This document shows positions 6,634 through 14,109 of a DNA stretch of 25,126 nucleotides, in pieces (the stretch's first letter is position 1; each line of letters begins with the position of its first letter). The notes below the pieces were generated by a model. It did not search any database. It saw only the letters and a list, made by a program, of their open reading frames with translations, and was not told the origin of the DNA. A program made the translations under genes and the position numbers. The stretch is from Pontibacterium sp049599735. GTDB taxonomy: Bacteria > Pseudomonadota > Gammaproteobacteria > Pseudomonadales > Balneatricaceae. The stretch lies in contig JBMYOX010000053.1 of the NCBI GenBank assembly GCA_049599735.1, positions 1 to 25,126 of the forward strand. Direction: 5' to 3'.

Positions 6634-8703
6634 TTAACTATGAATCACCCGGTTAATTTCAGCAACAGAGCTGAGGCCACGAAGCACACGATCCAGACCA
6701 TCGTCAAACAGGGTGCCAGTGCCTTGCCGATCGCGGAAAGCTTCGAGCGCATCAAGACTGGGGTTTTGAATAATCAGGCGGTGTAATTCATTGTTCACAA
6801 GTAACAACTCATGGATCGCAATTCTGGATTTAAAACCGGAGTCGTAGCATTCGCTGCAGCCTTTGCCTTTGGTTAACAGAACGGAACCATCCCCGGGCCA
6901 GTGGTATTGCTGGCAGAGTTCTTTGGGGGCCAGGTATTGGGTTTTGCAATGGGGGCAGATAGTGCGGATCAGCCGTTGTGCCAGTACACCAACCAGCGCC
7001 GAGGCCAGTAAATAAGGCTCTACTCCCATATCAATCATGCGAACAATGGCACCGCCTGCACTGTTTGTATGTAAGGTGGACAGTACCAGGTGGCCGGTGA
7101 GGGCGGCTTGTATGGCGATCTCGGCGGTTTCTTTGTCTCTGATTTCACCGACCAGCACGACATCCGGATCCTGTCGGAGCACATGCCTGAGCAGCTTGGC
7201 GAAACTAAGGCCGATATTGTCGTGCACTTCATTCTGGTTGACGATATCGACCTGGTACTCCACCGGGTCTTCGATGGTGACAATATTCTTTTCGATGCTG
7301 TTCAGATGGTTAATAGCGGCATAGAGACTGGTGGTTTTACCACTGCCGGTGGGGCCGGTGACCAGAATCAGTCCGTAGGGGTGTTTTAATAAACTCAGGT
7401 ATTGCTGAAGGTTGCTGTCGGTCATGCCCAGCTTATTAACATCCAGAATGGACTGATTTTTATCCAGAACCCTCAGTACCAGCTTTTCGCCGTAAAGGCC
7501 GGGTAAGGAGCTGAAGCGCAGGTCGATAGGGCGCCCCATGGTTTTGACCTGTATACGCCCGTCCTGAGGCAGGCGTCGTTCGGCGATGTCCAGATTAGCC
7601 ATGACTTTCAGCCGGGAGACGATAGGCGCGATCAGTTCAACCCTGGGGGTCATGATCTGGTAGAGAATGCCATCAATTCTGAAACGAACACGGGCCGTAT
7701 TGCGGCCCGGTTCTATATGTATATCACTGGCACCGTCTTTGACGGCTCGCTGGATAATGCTGTTTACCAGATTGATGATCGGGCTGCCTTCAGCCTGCTC
7801 ATCAATCACATCAAAATCCTGATCCTGCAGGTTACTGACCACTTCAAAATCTTCGGCCAGTTCGCTGAGCAGGTCTGTTCCCAGGGCAGGGTTGTCCCGG
7901 GAGTCATCCAGCTCATTCAGCGTTTGCTGAATACTGGCCTGGCAGGCGAGTACAGGGGCGACCTGAAAACCGGTCAGCTCTTCGATTTCATCAAAAGCAG
8001 TAATATTCTGCGGATCGGCGGTTGCCAGCAGCAGTGTTTTTCTGAGCCGGAACAGGGGTAGCATGCCAAGGCGTCGGGCGGTTGCTGTTGTGATCAGTGT
8101 GGTAATCTGCGGATCATAAAATCCGGTTTGTAAACTAATAAAGGGATGCCCGAGCTGTACAGACAGGGCCTTTAACAGGTGTTTTTCAGAAACCCAGTTT
8201 TGCTCCAGCAAAATCTGCCCCATGCGTTTATCTTCGCGTTTTTGCAATCTGATCGCCTGAGTCAGGCGCTCCTCAGTAACAGCACCCAGGCCCAGCAGAA
8301 TTTCGCCGAGTGGCTGTTGTGAGCGGGTGTGTAAGGGAGGCTCATCCGGGCTTTCACTGTTGTGTGTTTCATCCAGCTCACAGACACCGCTGATGCGGAT
8401 AATATCCCGCACCAGGGCGGAGGCATGCACGGCTTTCAGCCAGCCACCGGCAAGCTCGGCATGGTCACGGATATCCATCAGGCACTCCAGCGCTGCGCTG
8501 TCGGGCTGCTGTACCTGGCTGAGGTCGATAATCAGTTGCAGTTGCCCCAGGCCGATATGGCGAATGGCATGGGCGCGCATAGCAATGAGCGTCTGACTAT
8601 CAATGACTGGCTCAGTGGGGGTAATAAACAGCTGATAACCCACCTCGGTTAACAACAGGCTGTCCGGGTTTTTCCCTCTGCCGGTGGCGACTGCGCTCTG
8701 CAT
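6634..8703 (-). CDS. STAS-domain fusion to GspE/PilB-type assembly ATPase
   Basis: 689 residues from ATG 8703, which follows AGGAGG by 12 nt. Longer upstream readings (to 8907) would run through the preceding EAL gene in another frame and have no family similarity. Domain order: STAS-like domain about 30-112 (LQLIIDLSQVQQPDSAALECLMDI, then GGWLKAVHASALVRDIIRISG); MshEN/T2SSE_N domain about 130-262 (LGEILLGLGAVTEERLTQAI, MGQILLEQNWVSEKHLLKAL); ATPase core about 300-680. Walker A is GPTGSGKT (450-457), the Asp box VTIEDPVEY (475-483), Walker B VVLVGEIRD (515-523), the His box STLHTN (542-547), and the zinc-binding cysteines are C583/C586 and C616/C619. It powers pilin polymerisation at the inner membrane. 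MshEN domains bind c-di-GMP in some homologues, which fits the EAL gene directly upstream. The STAS domain is not part of standard GspE or PilB. Confidence 0.9.
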   Translation of the reverse strand: MQSAVATGRGKNPDSLLLTEVGYQLFITPTEPVIDSQTLIAMRAHAIRHIGLGQLQLIIDLSQVQQPDSAALECLMDIRDHAELAGGWLKAVHASALVRDIIRISGVCELDETHNSESPDEPPLHTRSQQPLGEILLGLGAVTEERLTQAIRLQKREDKRMGQILLEQNWVSEKHLLKALSVQLGHPFISLQTGFYDPQITTLITTATARRLGMLPLFRLRKTLLLATADPQNITAFDEIEELTGFQVAPVLACQASIQQTLNELDDSRDNPALGTDLLSELAEDFEVVSNLQDQDFDVIDEQAEGSPIINLVNSIIQRAVKDGASDIHIEPGRNTARVRFRIDGILYQIMTPRVELIAPIVSRLKVMANLDIAERRLPQDGRIQVKTMGRPIDLRFSSLPGLYGEKLVLRVLDKNQSILDVNKLGMTDSNLQQYLSLLKHPYGLILVTGPTGSGKTTSLYAAINHLNSIEKNIVTIEDPVEYQVDIVNQNEVHDNIGLSFAKLLRHVLRQDPDVVLVGEIRDKETAEIAIQAALTGHLVLSTLHTNSAGGAIVRMIDMGVEPYLLASALVGVLAQRLIRTICPHCKTQYLAPKELCQQYHWPGDGSVLLTKGKGCSECYDSGFKSRIAIHELLLVNNELHRLIIQNPSLDALEAFRDRQGTGTLFDDGLDRVLRGLSSVAEINRVIHS

Positions 8704-8704
8704 C

Positions 8705-10813
8705 TCAGTCACTGACCTCCTGCAGGGGGGCGGGTTTGCCGTAATAATAGCCCTGGGCAAAGTCGATACCAATAGTGATGAGCCGGTCGCGGATGGCTTC
8801 GTTTTCCACATACTCTGCGATGGTTTGCAGCCCCATGGCTTTGCTGACCTGGTGGATGGCACTGACCATGGTGTATGCAACCGGATCAGTATCAATATTG
8901 CGTACAAAGGAGCCGTCTATTTTTAAGTAGTCCACAGGCAGTTCCTGCAGGTAGGTGAATGAGCTTAAACCGGTACCGAAGTCATCCAGAGAAAAGCGGC
9001 AGCCCAGGTTACGCAGGGTGCTGATGATCTGACGGGCTTTTTTTAATTCCCCGATTGCGGTGGTCTCAGTGACTTCAAAACAAAGGCGCGCAGGGTCAAC
9101 GCCGCTTTCGCTGATCAATGCCTGAATGATGCCCAAAAACTCGGGCCTGGCCAGTGACTGACCGGACAGGTTAATGGACCAGACACCCTGACGGGCGGTT
9201 TTAATTTTTGCCAGAGTTTGCCTGATGACCCATTCATCGATCATTGGCATCAGATGATAATGCTCGGCGGCGGGCAGAAATTTTATCGGTGGTATAACCT
9301 GCCCTTTATCCATTAATCGCAGCAAAACCTCGCCGTGACAGGCCTGATCAGCATGGGGGTTAAGCGGCACAATGGGTTGCACATAAGGGATAAACAGATC
9401 TTCTCTGACGGCTGTTTGTATCCGGCTGATCCAGTGGATTTCGGAGGTGCGACTGGCCAGATCCTGGTTATCGTTACTCCAGGTTTGTACCCGGTTACCG
9501 CCCAGTTCCTTGGCGAGTTTAACGCTGACTTCTGTGCGGCTCATTAGCAGTTCTGTGGACTCGCTGTTGTCATCCAGCGGATAAAGCCCGGCACTGCAGC
9601 TTAGCGTTAATTCATTATCGGGCGGGCCAATCCGCAGGCCCTGTATTATTTCCACCAGGTGCCCGGCAATTTTGTGTCCCTGCGCGGCGGGGCAGTTTTC
9701 CAGCAGCAGCCCGAATGTATCTGACGCAAGCCGGGGCAGCGTGTCGCTGTCGCGGGTTTCCCGCTGTAAAATTTCACTGATATCCCGCAGTACCTGATCG
9801 CCCGTTTGATAATCCAGAGTGTCATTGATTATGTGGAACTGATCCAGATCCAGCAGCAGCAGGCAGTGCTGTAAGCCCTTGTTATGACTGCTTTCCAGCG
9901 CCCGGTTCAGGTAGTACTCAAAGCCATTACGTTTTATCAGCCCTGTGAGGTCATCAAAATTGTTATTCAGCTGTTTGCTGACCCGGCGGGACATCACTTC
10001 TATCAGGTTGCGATCGCTGTTCAGGAAATCGGCTGCAGAGGCCGGGTTGGCCAGCAGCAGAAAGCCGATAATATGCCGGTTGCCGTTGATCACCGGCACC
10101 GCCAGTAACTTGCAGGCCGGAAAGTAGTCCAGCTGCCAGTGGTGCAGCTCAGCAGGACTGTTAATTACAATGGCTGAAGGGGTGTGGATCATCTGCTCCC
10201 ATAAGCGGGTACGGGCGAGCTTTGACAGACTTTGACAATCGGTAAGTGTGCTGTTGGCCCTGCTATGTACAAGCTGAATTTTTTGCCCGGGTAGCCATAG
10301 CTGAGCGTATTCCACGTTAAGGTAATCAACACAATTGAGCACCAGCTGTGACAGGGCTTTCTGGCCTTCAATATAAAGGTCGTTTTGCTGGTCGGTATCG
10401 TAGAGCAGGTTTAACTCTTCGTAGCGTTCCAGCAGCTCTGTTGCCATTGTGTTCAGCTCCTGATGAAGCTGAAGTTCCTGGTTCAGGCTGTCCGCAATCA
10501 GCTGTGTGGCCTTTTGTACTTCTGCACTACCGGGTTTAAGCAGGAAGCGTAGCTGAGCGTGATTATTGGCATCATCAGACATTAAGGCGTGGCAGATCAG
10601 CTGAGCTTTTTTGTCCCGGGCAGGCGGAATGTGCCGGTTGTGTGCCTCTGAGTGGTTAGAGTGCTGCAATAAAGCGGCGTGACTTTGATCACAGGAGCAA
10701 TAAATAATCTTTGAGTGATTATCCACGACGCCCCAGCATATCAGCTGAGGCAGTTGCTGATGGCTGAGCCGATGGTAGTGTCGGAAATCGATGGCATCAT
10801 AAGGCGCTGTCAT
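8705..10813 (-). CDS. GAF-GGDEF(degenerate)-EAL protein, probable c-di-GMP phosphodiesterase
   Basis: 702 residues from ATG 10813, chosen because AGGAG lies 7 nt upstream; the reading could be extended to 10858, but that lies inside the response regulator gene. No membrane helix is seen. After an uncertain N-terminal sensor (1-110) and a helical linker, a GAF-like domain covers about 145-280. The GGDEF domain (about 283-445) has SDTF at 364-367 where GGDEF should stand, so cyclase activity is unlikely. The EAL domain (about 455-700) has EVL (495-497), N548, E580, DD (610-611), K631, E667 and Q688, matching the metal and catalytic set of active phosphodiesterases. It would hydrolyse c-di-GMP, perhaps with the GGDEF relic as a GTP sensor. 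The gene overlaps the response regulator by 17 nt and ends 1 nt before the ATPase ATG, placing c-di-GMP turnover in the same message as a likely c-di-GMP-responsive ATPase. Confidence 0.88.
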   Translation of the reverse strand: MTAPYDAIDFRHYHRLSHQQLPQLICWGVVDNHSKIIYCSCDQSHAALLQHSNHSEAHNRHIPPARDKKAQLICHALMSDDANNHAQLRFLLKPGSAEVQKATQLIADSLNQELQLHQELNTMATELLERYEELNLLYDTDQQNDLYIEGQKALSQLVLNCVDYLNVEYAQLWLPGQKIQLVHSRANSTLTDCQSLSKLARTRLWEQMIHTPSAIVINSPAELHHWQLDYFPACKLLAVPVINGNRHIIGFLLLANPASAADFLNSDRNLIEVMSRRVSKQLNNNFDDLTGLIKRNGFEYYLNRALESSHNKGLQHCLLLLDLDQFHIINDTLDYQTGDQVLRDISEILQRETRDSDTLPRLASDTFGLLLENCPAAQGHKIAGHLVEIIQGLRIGPPDNELTLSCSAGLYPLDDNSESTELLMSRTEVSVKLAKELGGNRVQTWSNDNQDLASRTSEIHWISRIQTAVREDLFIPYVQPIVPLNPHADQACHGEVLLRLMDKGQVIPPIKFLPAAEHYHLMPMIDEWVIRQTLAKIKTARQGVWSINLSGQSLARPEFLGIIQALISESGVDPARLCFEVTETTAIGELKKARQIISTLRNLGCRFSLDDFGTGLSSFTYLQELPVDYLKIDGSFVRNIDTDPVAYTMVSAIHQVSKAMGLQTIAEYVENEAIRDRLITIGIDFAQGYYYGKPAPLQEVSD

Positions 10814-11207
10814 AGCCGTCTCCTGACCGGTCAGCGGGTTGTGCCTGTTGATAGCCATTCAGGCTGGCAATCAGTTTGCGCATGCTGACTGGTTTTTCAA
10901 AAAACCAGAGGTTGTTAAAGTCTGCAGACCATATACGGTGTTCTACTTCGGTCCGGGACGTGAGCAGAACGATCAGGAATGGCTGTTCGGGTAACCGGGC
11001 AGCAATCTCATGGCAGAGCTGTTCACCGGTCATTCTGGGCATTTGGATATCTGTGATGAGCACATCCGGAGGTGAAGCCAGAATTTTTTTCAGGGCAGCC
11101 TCCCCGTTGGGTGCGGTGTCGATTTCAAAGCCTTCGGCTTCAAATTTAAGCCGCATCAGCCTGAGTATATGAGGTTCATCATCGACCAGTAACATGCGCA
11201 GTGTCAT
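10797..11207 (-). CDS. Single-domain response regulator (CheY-like receiver)
   Basis: 136 residues, a receiver domain and no output domain. All key residues are present: acidic pair D9/D10, phosphoacceptor D53 in VLITDIQMPRMTG, T83 and K105 in FFEKPVS. The last 18 residues (QAQPADRSGDGYDSAL) are a polar tail. The start overlaps the histidine kinase stop by ATGA and has AGGTGA 5 nt upstream, so kinase and regulator are coupled and almost certainly a pair. Without a DNA-binding domain it should act by protein contact. The EAL protein, whose gene overlaps its end, and the STAS-ATPase are the nearest candidates as partners; that is inference from gene order. Confidence 0.9.
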   Translation of the reverse strand: MTLRMLLVDDEPHILRLMRLKFEAEGFEIDTAPNGEAALKKILASPPDVLITDIQMPRMTGEQLCHEIAARLPEQPFLIVLLTSRTEVEHRIWSADFNNLWFFEKPVSMRKLIASLNGYQQAQPADRSGDGYDSAL

Positions 11208-13063
11208 ATGATCACCTGTTGTAATAAGCCGGTTGTTTTTCGAAAGTGAATGCTGAAGCGGGAGCCTTGTCCCGGTGTGCTGTCCAGCTCCAGATGGCCG
11301 TGATGTAACTCCACGATCTCTTTGGCCAGCGATAGGCCCAGGCCGTGTCCGGCGCGTTCCCGTACGTTGTCATCGTCTGAACGGAAAAACTTGTCAAAAA
11401 TGCGTCTGCTGTCAGCCTCTGAAATGCCGATGCCTTCATCGTTGACCTGAATAATAATGCTGCTTTCGGATTCTTTAGCACACAGGGTGACTTTGCCGTT
11501 CGGGTTGCTGTACTTAATGGCATTAGTGAGCAGATTGGTAACTGCGATGCGAATAAGCTCTTTATCCACATTCAGCGGACTGATCTCATCGGGAACTTTT
11601 AGTTCAAATTGCAGCGCTTTATCCGGTGCGCTGCTGCGGTGGCTGTCAAAGGCTTCTTTCAGAAGATCCTGAAGGCGCACCCGCTGACGCTGTATTTTCA
11701 GGCAGCCCTCTTCCAGTTTGTTCAGGTTCAGCAAGTTGCTGATTAGCTGAGATGCCCGGTCAACTTCACTTTTAATAATATTGCAGGCATCAATGCGGAA
11801 GCTGTTGTCTTTCCCGTCTTCACCCATTAATGCTTCGCTATACAGGGACAGAACATTCAGCGGTGACTTCAGTTCATGGGCGACCTGAGCTATAAACTCA
11901 CCGCGATTCTGAATGGCGCGCCGGGTTTCGGTAACATCCCGGCCCACCACCAGGGTACCAAAACGACAGCTCTGATTTTTGGGTGAAAACAGGGGATAAC
12001 AACTGAATTCAAGGGTACGGCTGTGGGCGTCACTGATACTGAATAGCAGGTGGCTGGTTTTGCCTGTTGTATTACCGGCGGAGCCCTTGCGGGTAAGAAA
12101 GCTGCAAATTTCAGGATAGGGGCACCAGTCTTCCGGTTGGGCATCTTCCGGCAAGGGGCCGTCTAATTCCAGATAAGAGGCAAGCTGATTATTTGCGTAG
12201 CTGAGCCGGTTCATATCATCAAGCACAAAAATGGCTTCGGGAATGCTTTGCAACATGCTCTGCGCACGGGACAGCTGAAAAGCATCAATTTTTCCGCTGA
12301 GCTGTGCCTTCCGGTGAAGCTGTTCCTGTTCAGCCAGCCGTTGCTGCATCTGGCTCATCAGGCGATTAAAATTGTGGCTGAAGTCGAGTAACGCGCCGCT
12401 GGCTTCGATTTTAACTGGCCGGATCTGTTGCTGATCGTTAATCAGGGTACTTATCTGGCTATTCAGCGTAGAGAGGGGTCTGAGTTCGCGCCGGGTAAGC
12501 AGGTAAAGCCCGCATACCGGCAGGAATATCAGTAAGGTCAGGCTGCCATAAAAGGGCAAAAGCGGGTACAGCTGTGCAAGGTTCGGTTCAAAAAAAGCCA
12601 GGCGAACAAACGCCTTAAGTTCTGTCTGCTGCAACAGGGGGGCGTAGAATTCCGTCACCTGGCGTGTATCACCGGGCAGGGCAAGCTGACGTTGTCCAAC
12701 CCAGTTACTGGGTTCGGGAGACAGAGGTAGTCCGGGTACTATGATGCCTGTGGCTGTTTCGGTAGTGAGCGGCTGGCCCTCAGGTGAAACCAGGGCAACA
12801 TAAGCGAAGTGATTGCTGATAAGGCTTTGGCGAATAACGGATAAAATACCCTGACGCCCGGGTGCCGGGGTAAGTTCACTGACCGGCATATTGGCGAGAA
12901 GGCGTACAAGGCTGATTCCCTGACCACGAATCTGCTCACGTGTATGTGCCTGCTGCTGTTGGATAATCAGGAAGAGTACCATTACCGCAATGGCGATAAA
13001 CGAAGCCACTGCAATTAAGCCCAGCGGCTCGGATTTCCATTTAAAACCTGCTATCCCGGTCAT
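11204..13063 (-). CDS. Membrane sensor histidine kinase with PAS domain
   Basis: 619 residues. Helix 1 (about 14-34) and helix 2 (about 168-189) enclose a periplasmic sensor of about 130 residues; a HAMP-like segment and coiled coil follow (190-265), then a PAS domain (about 268-385) containing CPYPEIC. HisKA has FIAQVAHELKSPLNVL with phosphoacceptor H396. HATPase_c shows the N box (TNLLTNAIKYS, 509-519), G1 DEGIG (542-546), an F box (IFDKFF) and G2 GHGLGL (572-577). The protein is complete and should be active in the inner membrane. AAGGA lies about 10 nt before the ATG. It is the first gene of the minus-strand string and probably sets the signal for the pilus system. The signal is unknown; the periplasmic part is not a fold recognisable by eye. 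Confidence 0.9.
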   Translation of the reverse strand: MTGIAGFKWKSEPLGLIAVASFIAIAVMVLFLIIQQQQAHTREQIRGQGISLVRLLANMPVSELTPAPGRQGILSVIRQSLISNHFAYVALVSPEGQPLTTETATGIIVPGLPLSPEPSNWVGQRQLALPGDTRQVTEFYAPLLQQTELKAFVRLAFFEPNLAQLYPLLPFYGSLTLLIFLPVCGLYLLTRRELRPLSTLNSQISTLINDQQQIRPVKIEASGALLDFSHNFNRLMSQMQQRLAEQEQLHRKAQLSGKIDAFQLSRAQSMLQSIPEAIFVLDDMNRLSYANNQLASYLELDGPLPEDAQPEDWCPYPEICSFLTRKGSAGNTTGKTSHLLFSISDAHSRTLEFSCYPLFSPKNQSCRFGTLVVGRDVTETRRAIQNRGEFIAQVAHELKSPLNVLSLYSEALMGEDGKDNSFRIDACNIIKSEVDRASQLISNLLNLNKLEEGCLKIQRQRVRLQDLLKEAFDSHRSSAPDKALQFELKVPDEISPLNVDKELIRIAVTNLLTNAIKYSNPNGKVTLCAKESESSIIIQVNDEGIGISEADSRRIFDKFFRSDDDNVRERAGHGLGLSLAKEIVELHHGHLELDSTPGQGSRFSIHFRKTTGLLQQVII

Positions 13064-13193
13064 TGCAGCCGATTCCTTTGCTGGCTTGCTGCCCTATGTG
13101 GCAGAGCTCAAATCGCGGGTAATGCCCGTGACGGCTCCTCCTGGCGCAGCGCCCTGTTCGATAAACTGTCCATACCCTTTTAAGCATCGAAAA

Positions 13194-13216
13194 CTGTCAG
13201 TCAATATGCCTGACAG
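13194..13216 (-). promoter_or_regulatory. Perfect inverted repeat upstream of the histidine kinase, possible operator
   Basis: CTGTCAG and CTGACAG are perfect inverted copies separated by 9 nt. On the minus strand the repeat contains TTGACT (13204-13199), a possible -35 box, with an AT-rich TTAAAA (13183-13178) downstream at a spacing of 15. A protein bound here would control transcription of the pilus string. The regulator is unknown and the promoter match is weak. Confidence 0.3.
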
Positions 13217-13399
13217 CTCGTGTGTGAACGCTATAAACAGGTATAGTCAATGGTTTTGCAAAGCGCCAACAGGCAGGAGGTCCGGGGCTTATAAAGCGGC
13301 AGTGTCGGCGTATTTATTGATTTAGAGGGGAAGGGCCACCGGCTTTTGGCTGAGTGTTCCGCCGGACGATTGTGTGAATCAGCCCCCTGAACGTTACCC

Positions 13400-13428
13400 T
13401 TGTATTAAAAGTCGCGACCTTTTATTCT
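13400..13428 (+). promoter_or_regulatory. Possible sigma-70 promoter of betI
   Basis: TTGTAT (13400-13405) and TATTCT (13423-13428) stand 17 bp apart, giving a moderate match to -35/-10 boxes. The predicted start falls within the adjoining palindrome, an arrangement expected for BetI repression. Confidence 0.4.
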
Positions 13429-13451
13429 TAATTAAACGTTTATTTAATTAA
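13428..13451 (+). promoter_or_regulatory. Candidate BetI operator
   Basis: The core TAAACGTTTA (13433-13442) is a perfect 10-bp palindrome centred on ACGT, with AT-rich flanks (TTAAT on the left, TTTAATTAA on the right) that extend the symmetry imperfectly. Known BetI sites are AT-rich palindromes centred on ACGT with the form TTGAACGTTCAA. The site lies 15 bp before the betI ATG and over the expected start of transcription, so self-repression of betI and repression of the downstream genes is likely. Confidence 0.6.
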
Positions 13452-13466
13452 AACGGGAGCGCGTTG

Positions 13467-14096
13467 ATGCCGAAGGTTGGCATGCCTGAAGTTCGTAAAC
13501 CTCAGTTGATAAACGCCACGATGGAAGCCATCGAGGCTGTCGGGCTGCAGAAAGCCAGTGTGGCGATGATCAGCAGCTATGCGAATGTTTCTCCGGCGAT
13601 CATCAATCATTACTTTGGCGGCAAAGAAGAATTGCTCGAAGCGACCATGCGCGCTGTGCTTCGTGATCTTTCCCTCGCGGTTCGGCGAGAACTCGGCCGG
13701 GTCAGCTCCGATGATGTAATGGGCCGTATTATTGCCATCGTTGCCGGTAACTTTGATGCTAATCAAACCGCTCCTAAGGTCGCTAAAACCTGGGTGACGT
13801 TTTGGGCGTATGGCATGCATAAACCGGCATTACACCGTTTGCAGCGTGTAAATGAGAAACGGTTGTTGTCCCATTTACGTTATGAACTTAAAAAAGTGGT
13901 TAGTACAAAAGAGGCACACTTTATTGCCCAGGGAATCGCCGCGTTGATTGATGGTATCTGGCTGCGCGGAGCCTTGTCTCCTGAAGGTGTTGATCAAAAT
14001 CTGGCGAAAAAGCTCGTTACTGATTACTTAAAACACTGCCTGCCCGCTGAAACCCAACCTACCCTTCGCAATGCCGCCATTTGCGAACACAACTGA
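13467..14096 (+). CDS. betI: TetR-family repressor BetI of choline-glycine betaine genes
   Basis: 209 residues from ATG 13467; GGGAG lies 7 nt upstream and the in-frame TTG just before (13464) is a poorer start. The N-terminal helix-turn-helix (about 10-55) reads RKPQLINATMEAIEAVGLQKASVAMISSYANVSPAIINHYFGGKEELL in outline, the BetI pattern with NHYFGGKEELLEATMR. The C-terminal ligand domain has WVTFWAYGMHKPALHRLQRVNEKRL and ends in a helix with ALIDGIWLRGALS, both conserved in BetI, where they form the choline pocket. BetI represses bet genes and is released by choline. It is followed 13 nt later by betB, in the usual betIBA order. Confidence 0.93.
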   Translation: MPKVGMPEVRKPQLINATMEAIEAVGLQKASVAMISSYANVSPAIINHYFGGKEELLEATMRAVLRDLSLAVRRELGRVSSDDVMGRIIAIVAGNFDANQTAPKVAKTWVTFWAYGMHKPALHRLQRVNEKRLLSHLRYELKKVVSTKEAHFIAQGIAALIDGIWLRGALSPEGVDQNLAKKLVTDYLKHCLPAETQPTLRNAAICEHN

Positions 14097-14109
14097 GAGC
14101 TCTGACTGT

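Larger units (their letters stand above)
13064..13466. promoter_or_regulatory. Divergent intergenic region between histidine kinase and betI
   Basis: 403 bp without a credible gene. It must hold the promoter of the minus-strand pilus string and that of the plus-strand bet cluster. Seen in it: a 7-bp inverted repeat at 13194-13216 nearer the kinase, and a promoter-like pair plus AT-rich palindrome at 13400-13451 next to betI. The middle (about 13220-13395) shows no clear structure. Confidence 0.6.

Noticed and set aside
8704..8907. Longer N-terminus for the assembly ATPase (68 extra residues)
   Set aside because: It would overlap the EAL gene in another frame, has no ribosome binding site at its start, and the extra residues show codon patterns of an antisense or shifted reading. 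ATG 8703 follows AGGAGG.
10814..10858. Longer N-terminus for the EAL protein (15 extra residues)
   Set aside because: These codons lie within the response regulator gene, and ATG 10813 has AGGAG at the right distance.
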